This document shows, in pieces, positions 51,024-58,367 of a stretch of 64,000 nt of DNA. The DNA is from Variovorax beijingensis (GTDB lineage: Bacteria > Pseudomonadota > Gammaproteobacteria > Burkholderiales > Burkholderiaceae_C), in NCBI RefSeq assembly GCF_007828835.1, contig NZ_VIVL01000001.1, positions 744,001 through 808,000 of the forward strand, given 5' to 3'. The notes beneath the pieces were generated by a model. That model saw only the letters and a program-made list of their open reading frames with translations, was not told the DNA's origin and made no database searches. A program made the position numbers and the translations under genes. Position 1 is the first letter of the stretch. Every line of letters begins with the position of its first letter.

Positions 51024-51974
51024 CTACGCGCCGCTCTCGTCTTCGTCGTTATTGCGAATGCGCAGCGCCGCGTCATACAGCGCATTGCGCGGTGCGCCGC
51101 TGATCTCGGCCGCAAGCCGCACCGCGGTCTTCACGGGCAGCTCGGCCAGCAGCAGGCGCAGCACGCGTTCGCCTTCGGCGCTGCCGTCGTCGGCGGCCGC
51201 GGCCAGCGGGTGCAGCACCAGCGCGAATTCGCCGCGCGTGCGGTCGCGGCCGGCCGCAAACCAGGCCGGCAGCCCGGCGGCGGCGACGGTCGCGATCTCC
51301 TCGAACTGCTTGGTGAGCTCGCGGCCGACGGTGAGGCGGCGCTCGCCCAGCGTCGCAAGTGCGCGCGCCACGGCCTCGATGCGGTGCGGCGCTTCCAGCA
51401 GCACCACCGCGCGCCGCTCCTGCGCGAGCGCCTGCACGGCCGCGTCGCGCTCGCCGGCCTTGGTCGGCAGGAAGCCCGCGAACACGAAGGCGCTGCTCTC
51501 GTCGCCCGCCGCCACGAGGCCGGCGGCGCCGACCAGCGTGGTGACGCTGCTCGCCCCCGGCAGCGGCAGCACGCGCAGGCCGGCAGCGCGCACGGCCGCG
51601 ACCAGCCGCGCGCCCGGGTCGCTCACGCCCGGCGTGCCGGCGTCGCTCACGTAGGCGATGCGCTCGCCCTGCGCGAGCCGCGCGGCCACGGCCTGCGCGG
51701 CCTCGGCCTCGTTGTGCTGGTGCACGGCCAGCAGCTGGGCATTCGGCCGGTCGATGCCGTAGGCGCGCAGCAGGCTCTGCGTGTGGCGCGTGTCCTCGCA
51801 GGCGACGGCGTCGACCAGCTGCAGCACGTGCAGCGCGCGCAGCGTGATGTCGGCCAGGTTGCCGATGGGCGTGGCCACCACATACAGCGTACCCTGCGGA
51901 TAATGCTGCCCACCCGCGGCGTCGCGCGCGGCTGCGAGGGCGGCGCCGAAGGCAGCGGGTACTAGTGAAGCCAA
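51024..51974 (-). CDS. rsmI: RsmI, 16S rRNA (cytidine1402-2'-O)-methyltransferase
   Basis: A 316-residue tetrapyrrole-methylase-fold enzyme that 2'-O-methylates C1402 in the ribosomal P site with S-adenosylmethionine. Signatures are TLYVVATPIGNLADITLRAL, the CEDTRHTQSLLRAYGI block, YVSDAGTPGVSDPG and the C-terminal GRELTKQFEEIATV. A TTG start at 51974 is proposed because GGAG sits seven bases upstream; the frame stays open to 51995. It is divergent from yraN across a 44-bp gap, the conserved rsmI/yraN neighbourhood of proteobacteria. Confidence 0.93.
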   Translation of the reverse strand: MASLVPAAFGAALAAARDAAGGQHYPQGTLYVVATPIGNLADITLRALHVLQLVDAVACEDTRHTQSLLRAYGIDRPNAQLLAVHQHNEAEAAQAVAARLAQGERIAYVSDAGTPGVSDPGARLVAAVRAAGLRVLPLPGASSVTTLVGAAGLVAAGDESSAFVFAGFLPTKAGERDAAVQALAQERRAVVLLEAPHRIEAVARALATLGERRLTVGRELTKQFEEIATVAAAGLPAWFAAGRDRTRGEFALVLHPLAAAADDGSAEGERVLRLLLAELPVKTAVRLAAEISGAPRNALYDAALRIRNNDEDESGA

Positions 51975-52018
51975 GGGGTTTCTCCGTAGGAACAAAAAGA
52001 AGCCGGCAGGGAGCCAGC

Positions 52019-52390
52019 ATGAAGACCATCACGACCAAGCATCGCGGCGATGCGGCGGAAGACGCCGCGCTCGACCACCTCCAATGCGCCGGCCTGGCGC
52101 TGGTAGCGCGCAATTATCGAACGCCCGGGCGCGGCGGCGGCGAGATCGACCTGATCATGCGCGATCCGCGCGACGCCACGCTGGTGTTCGTGGAAGTGCG
52201 CCAGCGCAGCACGGGCACGCACGGCGGCGCCGGCGGCAGCATCACGGGTCTCAAGCAGCGGCGCATCGTGTTCGCGGCGCGCCACTACCTGAACGGCCTG
52301 CGCACGCTGCCGCCGTGCCGTTTCGACGTGGTGCTAGTCGAGGAGCGCATCACCTGGCTGCAGGGCGCGTTCGACGCGGGCGGGAACTGA
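52019..52390 (+). CDS. yraN: YraN/UPF0102-family protein (nuclease-like fold)
   Basis: A 123-residue protein of the UPF0102 family, which has a restriction-endonuclease-like fold. The conserved acidic cluster is visible: Glu in HRGDAAEDAALDHL, Asp in GGGEIDLIMRD and Glu-Val-Arg in LVFVEVRQRS. The cellular role is unresolved; a Holliday-junction or DNA-uptake link has been suggested for relatives. AGGGAG precedes the ATG. It lies between rsmI and the diaA-like gene. Confidence 0.92.
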   Translation: MKTITTKHRGDAAEDAALDHLQCAGLALVARNYRTPGRGGGEIDLIMRDPRDATLVFVEVRQRSTGTHGGAGGSITGLKQRRIVFAARHYLNGLRTLPPCRFDVVLVEERITWLQGAFDAGGN

Positions 52391-52464
52391 AGCCGCGCCG
52401 CGCGCTCCACTCCACATCGAACGCAAACGTCTTGTTTCAACGCCCCCCGGTATCATCGCGCCCC

Positions 52465-53109
52465 ATGCTCGAGCAACGGATTCAGCAACACTTCATCGAC
52501 AGCGCCGACCTCAAGTACCAGGCCGGCCCCATCCTCAGCAAACCCATTTCGCAGGCCATGCAGGCGATCCTTGCGTGCGTGACCAGCGGCGGCAAGGTGC
52601 TGGCCTGCGGTGCGGGCGTCTCGGGCCTGCTGGCGGCGCAGTTCGCGGCGCACTTCGTCGGCCGCTTCGAGCGCGAGCGCCCCGAGCTGGGCGCCATCGC
52701 GCTGCCCGGCGACCCCAACGACCCGGCGGCCGACAGCGCCGCCGCCGTCGATGCCGACCGCTTCGCCCGCCAGGTGCGCGCGCTCGGCCAGGCCGGCGAC
52801 GTGCTGCTGGCGCTCAGCGCCAGCGGGCAGTCGGCGGCCGTGCTGGCCGCGGTGCTGGCCGCGCACGAGCGCGACATGACGGTGGTCGCGCTGCTGGGCA
52901 ACGCCAGTGCCGGCCAGCCGGCATCGCCCGGCGCGGGCAGCAGCGGCACCGGCGGCGCCATCGGCCGCGCGCTGCGCGAAACGGATGTCCAGATCGGCGT
53001 GTCGCACGAACGTGCGGCGCGTATCCACGAAGTCCACCTGCTCGCACTGCACTGCCTGTGCGACGGCGTGGATGCCCAGCTACTCGGAGAACAGGAAGCT
53101 TCCACATGA
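52465..53109 (+). CDS. diaA: DiaA/GmhA-like SIS-domain protein
   Basis: A 214-residue protein with one SIS (sugar isomerase) domain. The glycine loop GGKVLACGAGVSGLLAAQFAAHF and the SASGQSAAVLAAV phosphate-binding segment are present. E. coli DiaA forms tetramers that help DnaA load at oriC; the position between yraN and dolP supports that assignment over GmhA. An Ala/Gly-rich insertion (NASAGQPASPGAG) in the second half is unusual. The stop overlaps the following start (ATGA). Confidence 0.85.
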   Translation: MLEQRIQQHFIDSADLKYQAGPILSKPISQAMQAILACVTSGGKVLACGAGVSGLLAAQFAAHFVGRFERERPELGAIALPGDPNDPAADSAAAVDADRFARQVRALGQAGDVLLALSASGQSAAVLAAVLAAHERDMTVVALLGNASAGQPASPGAGSSGTGGAIGRALRETDVQIGVSHERAARIHEVHLLALHCLCDGVDAQLLGEQEAST

Positions 53110-53864
53110 CGACAACGACACCGTTCCAGCGCTTCGCCATTGCACTTGCCTCGGGAACCGTTCTGGTTGCCGGGCTTTCGGCCTGCGTGCCGCTCGTGGT
53201 CGGAGGGGCCGCCGCGGTGGGCGTGGGCATGGTGGCGACCGACCGCCGCAGCTCCGGCGCCCAGCTCGACGACCAGGGCATCGAGCTGCGCGCGGCCGCG
53301 CGCGTGCGCGAGATCGCCAACGACAACATGTACGTGAGCGTCACCAGCTACAACCGCCAGGTGCTGCTGACCGGCGCCGTGGGCAGCGATGCCGACCGTC
53401 GCCGCGTCGAGGACGTGGTGCAGCGCGTGGACAACGTGCGCTCGGTGGTCAACGAGCTCACCGTCGGCCAGTCCAGCACTTTCCAGGAACGCTCCAACGA
53501 CCTGTTCATCAGCGGCAAGGTCAAGGCCTCGCTGCTCGACGCCAAGGACATCTTCGCCAATTCGTTCAAGGTGGTGACCGAGCGCGGCGTGGTCTACCTG
53601 ATGGGCATCGCGACGCGCCGCGAGACCGACCGCGCGACCGAAATCGCACGCGGCATCTCGGGCGTGCAGAAGGTGGTGCGCGTGGTCGAGGTGGTGAGCG
53701 AGGCCGAGCTGGCCAGCCAGGCGCAGCGCGGCGGCACCGGATCGCCGCCGCCGGCACCGTCTTCGGCGCCCGGATCTTCTTCATCGTCGCGCGTGCCGCT
53801 GCCGCCGATGGAGCCGCTGCCGCCGGCCCAGCCCGGCGGCGCGACGACCACGCCGGTGCGCTGA
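53106..53864 (+). CDS. dolP: BON-domain outer-membrane lipoprotein (DolP/YraP-like)
   Basis: A 252-residue lipoprotein. The signal ends in GTVLVAGLSACVPL with lipobox Cys at residue 27. Two BON domains follow: about 55-120 (MYVSVTSYNRQVLLTGAVGSD) and about 130-200 (FKVVTERGVVYLMGIATRRE). A C-terminal Pro/Ser-rich tail of about 40 residues is longer than in E. coli DolP. DolP supports outer-membrane integrity and BAM function at division sites. It is the last gene of yraN-diaA-dolP and is followed by a strong terminator. Confidence 0.93.
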   Translation: MTTTTPFQRFAIALASGTVLVAGLSACVPLVVGGAAAVGVGMVATDRRSSGAQLDDQGIELRAAARVREIANDNMYVSVTSYNRQVLLTGAVGSDADRRRVEDVVQRVDNVRSVVNELTVGQSSTFQERSNDLFISGKVKASLLDAKDIFANSFKVVTERGVVYLMGIATRRETDRATEIARGISGVQKVVRVVEVVSEAELASQAQRGGTGSPPPAPSSAPGSSSSSRVPLPPMEPLPPAQPGGATTTPVR

Positions 53865-53883
53865 TCCGCTACGGCAAAAAAAC

Positions 53884-53912
53884 AAAGCCCGCTTGCGCGG
53901 GCTTTTTCTTTT
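53884..53912. terminator. Rho-independent terminator after dolP
   Basis: A perfect 9-bp stem AAAGCCCGC / GCGGGCTTT with loop TTGC is followed by a T-rich run and preceded by an A-run. It should serve both dolP and the convergent dehydrogenase gene ending at 53914. Confidence 0.9.
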
Positions 53913-53913
53913 T

Positions 53914-54822
53914 TTACTTGAGCCGGATGATCAGGCTCGACGTGTCCCAGCGCCGGCCGCCGGCCTGCTGCACGTCGGCATAGAACTGGTCGACCAGCGC
54001 CGTCACGGGCAGGCGTGCGCCGTTGCGCTTGGCCTCGTCGAGCACCAGGCCCAGGTCCTTGCGCATCCAGTCGACGGCAAAGCCGTAGTCGAACTTGCCG
54101 TCGATCATGGTCTTGCCGCGGTTGTCCATCTGCCAGCTCTGGGCGGCGCCCTTGCCGATCACCTCGAGCACCAGCTTCATGTCGAGGCCGGCGCGCTGGC
54201 CGAAGGCAATGGCTTCGGAGAGGCCCTGCACCAGGCCCGCGATGGCGATCTGGTTCACCATTTTTGCCAGCTGGCCGGCGCCGCTTGCGCCCAGCAGCGT
54301 GACGGCGCGCGCGAAGGCGTCCATCACCGGCTTGACGCGTTCGAAGCTCGCCTTGTCGCCGCCGCACATCACGGTGAGCGCTCCGTTCTGCGCACCGGCC
54401 TGGCCGCCGGACACCGGCGCGTCGATGAACTGCAGCCCGGCTGCTGCCGCCGCGTTCGCGAGTTCGCGCGCCACGTCGGCCGAGGCGGTGGTGTGGTCGA
54501 CCAGCACGCTGCCCTTCTTCATGCCCGCGAAGGCGCCGTTGGGCCCCAGCACCACGGCGCGCAGGTCGTCGTCGTTGCCCACGCAGCTGAAGACGATGTC
54601 GGCGCCCGCGGCCGCTTCGCGCGGGGTGGCGGCATGGCGGCCGGGCGCGCCGAATTCGGCGACCCAGGCCTCGGCCTTGGCCGGTGTGCGGTTGTAGACC
54701 GTGACCTTGTGGCCGGCCTTGGCCAGGTGCCCGGCCATCGGACCGCCCATGACGCCAAGGCCCAGGAAGGCCACCGTCTGGGAGGGGATGGATTCGTAGG
54801 TTCGGGGGTTGATGCTGCTCAT
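53914..54822 (-). CDS. 3-hydroxyisobutyrate dehydrogenase / tartronate-semialdehyde-reductase-family protein
   Basis: A 302-residue beta-hydroxyacid dehydrogenase. The Rossmann motif is AFLGLGVMGGPMAGHLAKAGHKV, the substrate-binding block is FIDAPVSGGQAGAQNGALTVM and the catalytic Lys is in GAGQLAKMVNQIAI. The C-terminal helices end in DTSSLIIRLK. The specific substrate (3-hydroxyisobutyrate, tartronate semialdehyde, succinate semialdehyde or glyoxylate) cannot be chosen from sequence. It stands alone between dolP and pilU. Confidence 0.9.
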   Translation of the reverse strand: MSSINPRTYESIPSQTVAFLGLGVMGGPMAGHLAKAGHKVTVYNRTPAKAEAWVAEFGAPGRHAATPREAAAGADIVFSCVGNDDDLRAVVLGPNGAFAGMKKGSVLVDHTTASADVARELANAAAAAGLQFIDAPVSGGQAGAQNGALTVMCGGDKASFERVKPVMDAFARAVTLLGASGAGQLAKMVNQIAIAGLVQGLSEAIAFGQRAGLDMKLVLEVIGKGAAQSWQMDNRGKTMIDGKFDYGFAVDWMRKDLGLVLDEAKRNGARLPVTALVDQFYADVQQAGGRRWDTSSLIIRLK

Positions 54823-54865
54823 GGGCGAGAGCTTAAAGCCAACGCGGCGCCCGCGTCACCTGCGT

Positions 54866-56002
54866 CTAAACAATCGCGAAATGCTCGGTGCCGGCGGAGA
54901 GATCCGTGCTGCGCGCGCGCTGGCTGTTGAGCTTGATCTGCAGCCGCAGGTCGTTGGCCGAGTCGGCGTTGCGGATGGCGTCCTCGAAGGTGATCGAGTG
55001 GCTCTCGAACAGGTCGAACAGCGCCTGGTCGAAGGTCTGCATGCCGAGGTTGCGGCTCTTCTTCATGATCTCCTTGATCTCGCCCACCTCGCCCTTGAAG
55101 ATCAGGTCGGAGATGAGCGGCGTGTTCAGCAGCACTTCCACCGCCGCCACGCGGCCCTGGCCGTCCTCGGTGGGCACCAGGCGCTGCGAGATCAACGAGC
55201 GCAGGTTCAGCGACAGGTCCATCAGGAGCTGGGCGCGGCGTTCCTCGGGGAAGAAGTTGATGATCCGGTCCAGCGCCTGGTTGGCGCTGTTGGCGTGCAG
55301 CGTGGCCATGCACAGGTGGCCGGTCTCGGCAAAGGCCACGGCGTGCTCCATGGTCTCGCGGTCGCGGATTTCGCCCATCAGGATCACGTCGGGCGCCTGG
55401 CGCAGCGTGTTCTTGAGCGCGGCTTCCCAGCTGTCGGTGTCGATGCCCACTTCGCGCTGCGTGACCACGCAGTTCTTGTGCGGGTGCACGAACTCGACCG
55501 GGTCTTCCACCGTCACGATGTGGCCGTAGGAGTTTTCGTTGCGCCAGTCGATCATGGCCGCCAGCGTGGTCGACTTGCCCGAGCCCGTGGCGCCCACCAG
55601 GATGGTGAGGCCGCGCTTGGTCATCGACACGTCCTTCAGCACCTGCGGCATGCCCAGGCCGTCGATGGTCGGCAGCTTGGCCGGGATGGTCCGCAGCACC
55701 ATGCCGACCTTGCCCTGCTGCACGAAGGCGTTCACGCGGAAGCGGCCGATGCCGGTGGGCGAGATCGCGAAGTTGCATTCCTTGGTGCGCTCGAACTCGG
55801 CCGTCTGGCGGTCGTTCATGACCGAGCGCGTGAGCGCCAGCGTGTGCTGCGCGCCCAGCGCCTGCTGCGACACCTTGGTGACCTTGCCGTCGACCTTGAT
55901 CGCGGGCGGAAAGTCGGCGGTGATGAACAAGTCGCTGCCGTTGCGGCTCACCATGAGCTTGAGCAGGTCGTTGATGAACTGGCTGGCTTGATCGCGTTCC
56001 AT
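54866..56002 (-). CDS. pilU: PilU, type IV pilus accessory retraction ATPase
   Basis: A 378-residue hexameric ATPase paralogous to PilT. Walker A is ILVGATGSGKSTTLAAM, the Asp box is VTVEDPVEFVH, Walker B is DVILMGEIRDRETM and the His box is GHLCMATLHANSA. The PilT-specific AIRNLIREAK motif is replaced by LISDLIFKGEVGEIKE, and the C-terminus is longer; both fit PilU, which works with PilT to retract pili against load. It follows pilT by 25 nt. Confidence 0.95.
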   Translation of the reverse strand: MERDQASQFINDLLKLMVSRNGSDLFITADFPPAIKVDGKVTKVSQQALGAQHTLALTRSVMNDRQTAEFERTKECNFAISPTGIGRFRVNAFVQQGKVGMVLRTIPAKLPTIDGLGMPQVLKDVSMTKRGLTILVGATGSGKSTTLAAMIDWRNENSYGHIVTVEDPVEFVHPHKNCVVTQREVGIDTDSWEAALKNTLRQAPDVILMGEIRDRETMEHAVAFAETGHLCMATLHANSANQALDRIINFFPEERRAQLLMDLSLNLRSLISQRLVPTEDGQGRVAAVEVLLNTPLISDLIFKGEVGEIKEIMKKSRNLGMQTFDQALFDLFESHSITFEDAIRNADSANDLRLQIKLNSQRARSTDLSAGTEHFAIV

Positions 56003-56027
56003 GTGTCGGTACTCCGAAGGGCTGGGA

Positions 56028-57071
56028 TCAGCCTGGGAAATTCTCGGGGATCTTGGCCTTGCCGCGCGCCTCGGCGGCCGAAATGGCATTGCGGCGAACG
56101 AGGTCGGTCAGGTTCTGGTCCAGCGTCTGCATGCCCGAGCCCTGGCCGGTCTGGATGGCCGAATACATCTGCGCCACCTTGGCCTCGCGGATCAGGTTGC
56201 GGATGGCCGGCGTGCCCAGCATGATCTCGTGCGCCGCCACGCGGCCCTGGCCGTCCTTGGTCTTGCACAGCGTCTGCGAGATCACGGCCTGCAGCGACTC
56301 CGACAGCATGGCGCGGATCATTTCCTTTTCCTCGCCCGGGAACACGTCGATGATCCGGTCGATGGTCTTGGCGGCCGACGAGGTGTGCAGCGTGCCGAAC
56401 ACCAGGTGGCCCGTCTCGGCCGCGGTCATGGCCAGGCGGATGGTTTCCAGGTCGCGCAGCTCGCCCACCAGGATGGCGTCCGGGTCTTCGCGCAGCGCCG
56501 AGCGCAGCGCGTTGGAGAAGCTGAGCGTCATTGGCCCGACCTCGCGCTGGTTGATCAGGCACTTCTTGGATTCGTGCACGAATTCGATCGGGTCTTCCAC
56601 TGTGAGGATGTGGCCGTACTCGTTTTCGTTGAGGAAGTTGACCATCGCGGCCAGCGTGGTCGACTTGCCCGAACCGGTGGGCCCGGTCACCAGCACCAGC
56701 CCGCGCGGCTTGAGCGCCAGTTCCGCGAAAATCTTGGGCGCGTTGAGCTGCTCCAGCGTGAGGATCTTCGAAGGAATGGTCCGGAACACCGCCGCCGCGC
56801 CGCGCGCCTGGTTGAACGCATTCACGCGGAAGCGCGCGAGGCCGTCGATCTCGAACGAGAAATCGACCTCCAGGAACTCTTCGTAGTGCTTGCGGTGCGT
56901 GTCGCTCATGATGTCGTACACCATGGCGTGCACCGACTTGTGGTCGAGCGCATCGACATTGATGCGCCGCACGTCGCCGTGGACGCGGATCATCGGCGGC
57001 AGGCCGGCCGACAGATGCAGGTCGGAGGCTTTGTTCTTGACGCTGAATGCCAGCAGTTGGGTAATGTCCAC
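56028..57071 (-). CDS. pilT: PilT, type IV pilus retraction ATPase
   Basis: A 347-residue secretion-ATPase that depolymerises type IV pili for twitching motility and DNA uptake. Walker A is LVTGPTGSGKSTTLAAM, the Asp box is LTVEDPIEFVH, Walker B is DAILVGELRDLETI and the His box is GHLVFGTLHTSSA. The diagnostic AIRNLIREAK motif is near the C-terminus. The start is a GTG at 57071 with AGGAG four or five bases upstream; homologues begin MDITQLLAFSVKNKASDLH. It is divergent from yggS across 51 bp, a common pilT-yggS arrangement. Confidence 0.96.
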   Translation of the reverse strand: MDITQLLAFSVKNKASDLHLSAGLPPMIRVHGDVRRINVDALDHKSVHAMVYDIMSDTHRKHYEEFLEVDFSFEIDGLARFRVNAFNQARGAAAVFRTIPSKILTLEQLNAPKIFAELALKPRGLVLVTGPTGSGKSTTLAAMVNFLNENEYGHILTVEDPIEFVHESKKCLINQREVGPMTLSFSNALRSALREDPDAILVGELRDLETIRLAMTAAETGHLVFGTLHTSSAAKTIDRIIDVFPGEEKEMIRAMLSESLQAVISQTLCKTKDGQGRVAAHEIMLGTPAIRNLIREAKVAQMYSAIQTGQGSGMQTLDQNLTDLVRRNAISAAEARGKAKIPENFPG

Positions 57072-57122
57072 GGGGCTCCTCGGCTCGAGTTCGGTGACGT
57101 TTTGATACGATTTTGGAAGATT

Positions 57123-57809
57123 ATGACGATGATTGGCGACGACCTCCAGCAAGTAAAGGACCGGATCGCAAAGGCCTGCGCCGAGCATGGGCGCAACCCG
57201 GCCGAAGTCCGGCTGCTGGCGGTGTCCAAGACCTTCGGTCCGGAGGCCGTGCGCGAGGCGTATGCGGCGGGTCAGCGGGCCTTCGGCGAGAACTATGTGC
57301 AGGAGGGGCTGGACAAGATCGCCGCGCTGTCGGAGCTGCGCGCGGAACTCGAATGGCACTGCATCGGCCCTCTGCAGAGCAACAAGACGCGGCCCGTGGC
57401 CGAGCATTTCGACTGGGTGCACGGCATCGACCGGCTCAAGATCGCCGAGCGTCTTTCGGCGCAGCGGCCGGCGCATCTGCCGCCGCTCCAGGTGTGCCTG
57501 CAGGTCAACGTGGACGGCGGCGCCAACAAGTCCGGCGTGCCTCCGGAAGAGGCGCTGCCGCTCGCGCGCGCTGTGGCGGCGTTGCCACATCTGCGGCTGC
57601 GCGGGCTCATGGCCATTCCCGAACCGGTGCCGGATTTCGCGGCGCAGCGCGAACTGTGCCTGCGCGCCCGCGCCGTGTACGACGCGATCCGCGCCGCCGG
57701 CATCGAACTCGATACGCTCTCGCTGGGCATGAGCGCGGACCTCGAGGCGGCCGTCAGCGCCGGCAGCACGATGGTGCGCATCGGCACCGCGATCTTCGGC
57801 CGCCGCTAG
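57123..57809 (+). CDS. yggS: YggS/PLPBP, pyridoxal-phosphate homeostasis protein
   Basis: A 228-residue PLP-binding protein with an alanine-racemase-like TIM barrel but no C-terminal domain. The PLP Lys is Lys36 in LLAVSKTFGPE. Other family blocks are FGENYVQEGLDK, WHCIGPLQSNK and LSLGMSADLEAAVSAGSTMVRIG. It buffers PLP and affects amino-acid pools rather than catalysing a known reaction. ATGs at 57123 and 57129 are both possible. The 3' end overlaps the convergent Lrp gene by 4 nt (shared CTAG). Confidence 0.94.
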   Translation: MTMIGDDLQQVKDRIAKACAEHGRNPAEVRLLAVSKTFGPEAVREAYAAGQRAFGENYVQEGLDKIAALSELRAELEWHCIGPLQSNKTRPVAEHFDWVHGIDRLKIAERLSAQRPAHLPPLQVCLQVNVDGGANKSGVPPEEALPLARAVAALPHLRLRGLMAIPEPVPDFAAQRELCLRARAVYDAIRAAGIELDTLSLGMSADLEAAVSAGSTMVRIGTAIFGRR

Positions 57810-58279
57810 ATGCCCAGCGGCAGCCGCGCGCTGCTCTTGATTTCTTCCATCACCGCGTAGGTCCGCGTCTCCCGCACGCCCGGCAGTTGCCACAGCACCG
57901 TGCCGGCGAACTCGCGGTAGGCCGCCATGTCGGCCATGCGGGTCTTGAGCAGGTAGTCGAAGCCGCCCGCGACCATGTGGCATTCCATGATCTCGTCGCG
58001 CACCTGCACGGCCGCCTTGAACTGTTCGAACACGTTGGGCGTGGTGCGGTCGAGCAGGATCTCGACGAACACCGTGAGGCCGCGCCCGAGCTTGTGCGGA
58101 TCGAGCCGCGCCTCGTAGCCCTGGATGAAACCGTCGCGCGTGAGCCGCTGCACCCGCGCCAGCACGGCAGTGGGTGATAGCGCCACCATCTCGGCCAGCT
58201 TGAGGTTGGTGATGCGGCCGTCTTCCTGAAGAATCTTCAGCAGCCGGAGATCGATGCGATCCAGGTCCAGGTCGAGCAT
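57806..58279 (-). CDS. Lrp/AsnC-family regulator, likely PutR-like activator of putA
   Basis: A 157-residue Lrp/AsnC protein. The HTH is LDRIDLRLLKILQEDGRITN, then LAEMVALSPTAVLARVQRLTRDG. The RAM effector domain holds FVEILLDRTTPNVFEQF and HMVAGGFDYLLKTRMADM. Lrp-type PutR/BkdR regulators next to putA respond to proline in alphaproteobacteria and related groups. The divergent position and the lack of a DNA-binding domain in this PutA support that role here. An upstream in-frame extension to 58381 was rejected. Confidence 0.88.
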   Translation of the reverse strand: MLDLDLDRIDLRLLKILQEDGRITNLKLAEMVALSPTAVLARVQRLTRDGFIQGYEARLDPHKLGRGLTVFVEILLDRTTPNVFEQFKAAVQVRDEIMECHMVAGGFDYLLKTRMADMAAYREFAGTVLWQLPGVRETRTYAVMEEIKSSARLPLGI

Positions 58280-58367
58280 TGGTGAATTATCCGGTCGAGT
58301 CCATATTTTTTGGCAAAAGATTCGGTCTATATCCAAAGACCATAGGGGATAGAACCAAGGAACTGCC
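58280..58367. promoter_or_regulatory. putA / lrp divergent promoter with an inverted repeat
   Basis: The 88-bp gap is AT-rich for this genome and contains an inverted repeat GGTCT-N8-AGACC (58324-58341). AAGGAA lies just before the putA ATG. The repeat is a candidate site for the adjacent Lrp-type protein. Confidence 0.45.

Noticed and set aside
56028..57983. Longer pilT frame extending upstream across yggS
   Set aside because: The extension is antisense to yggS; the conserved PilT N-terminus begins at the GTG at 57071 with a good ribosome-binding site.
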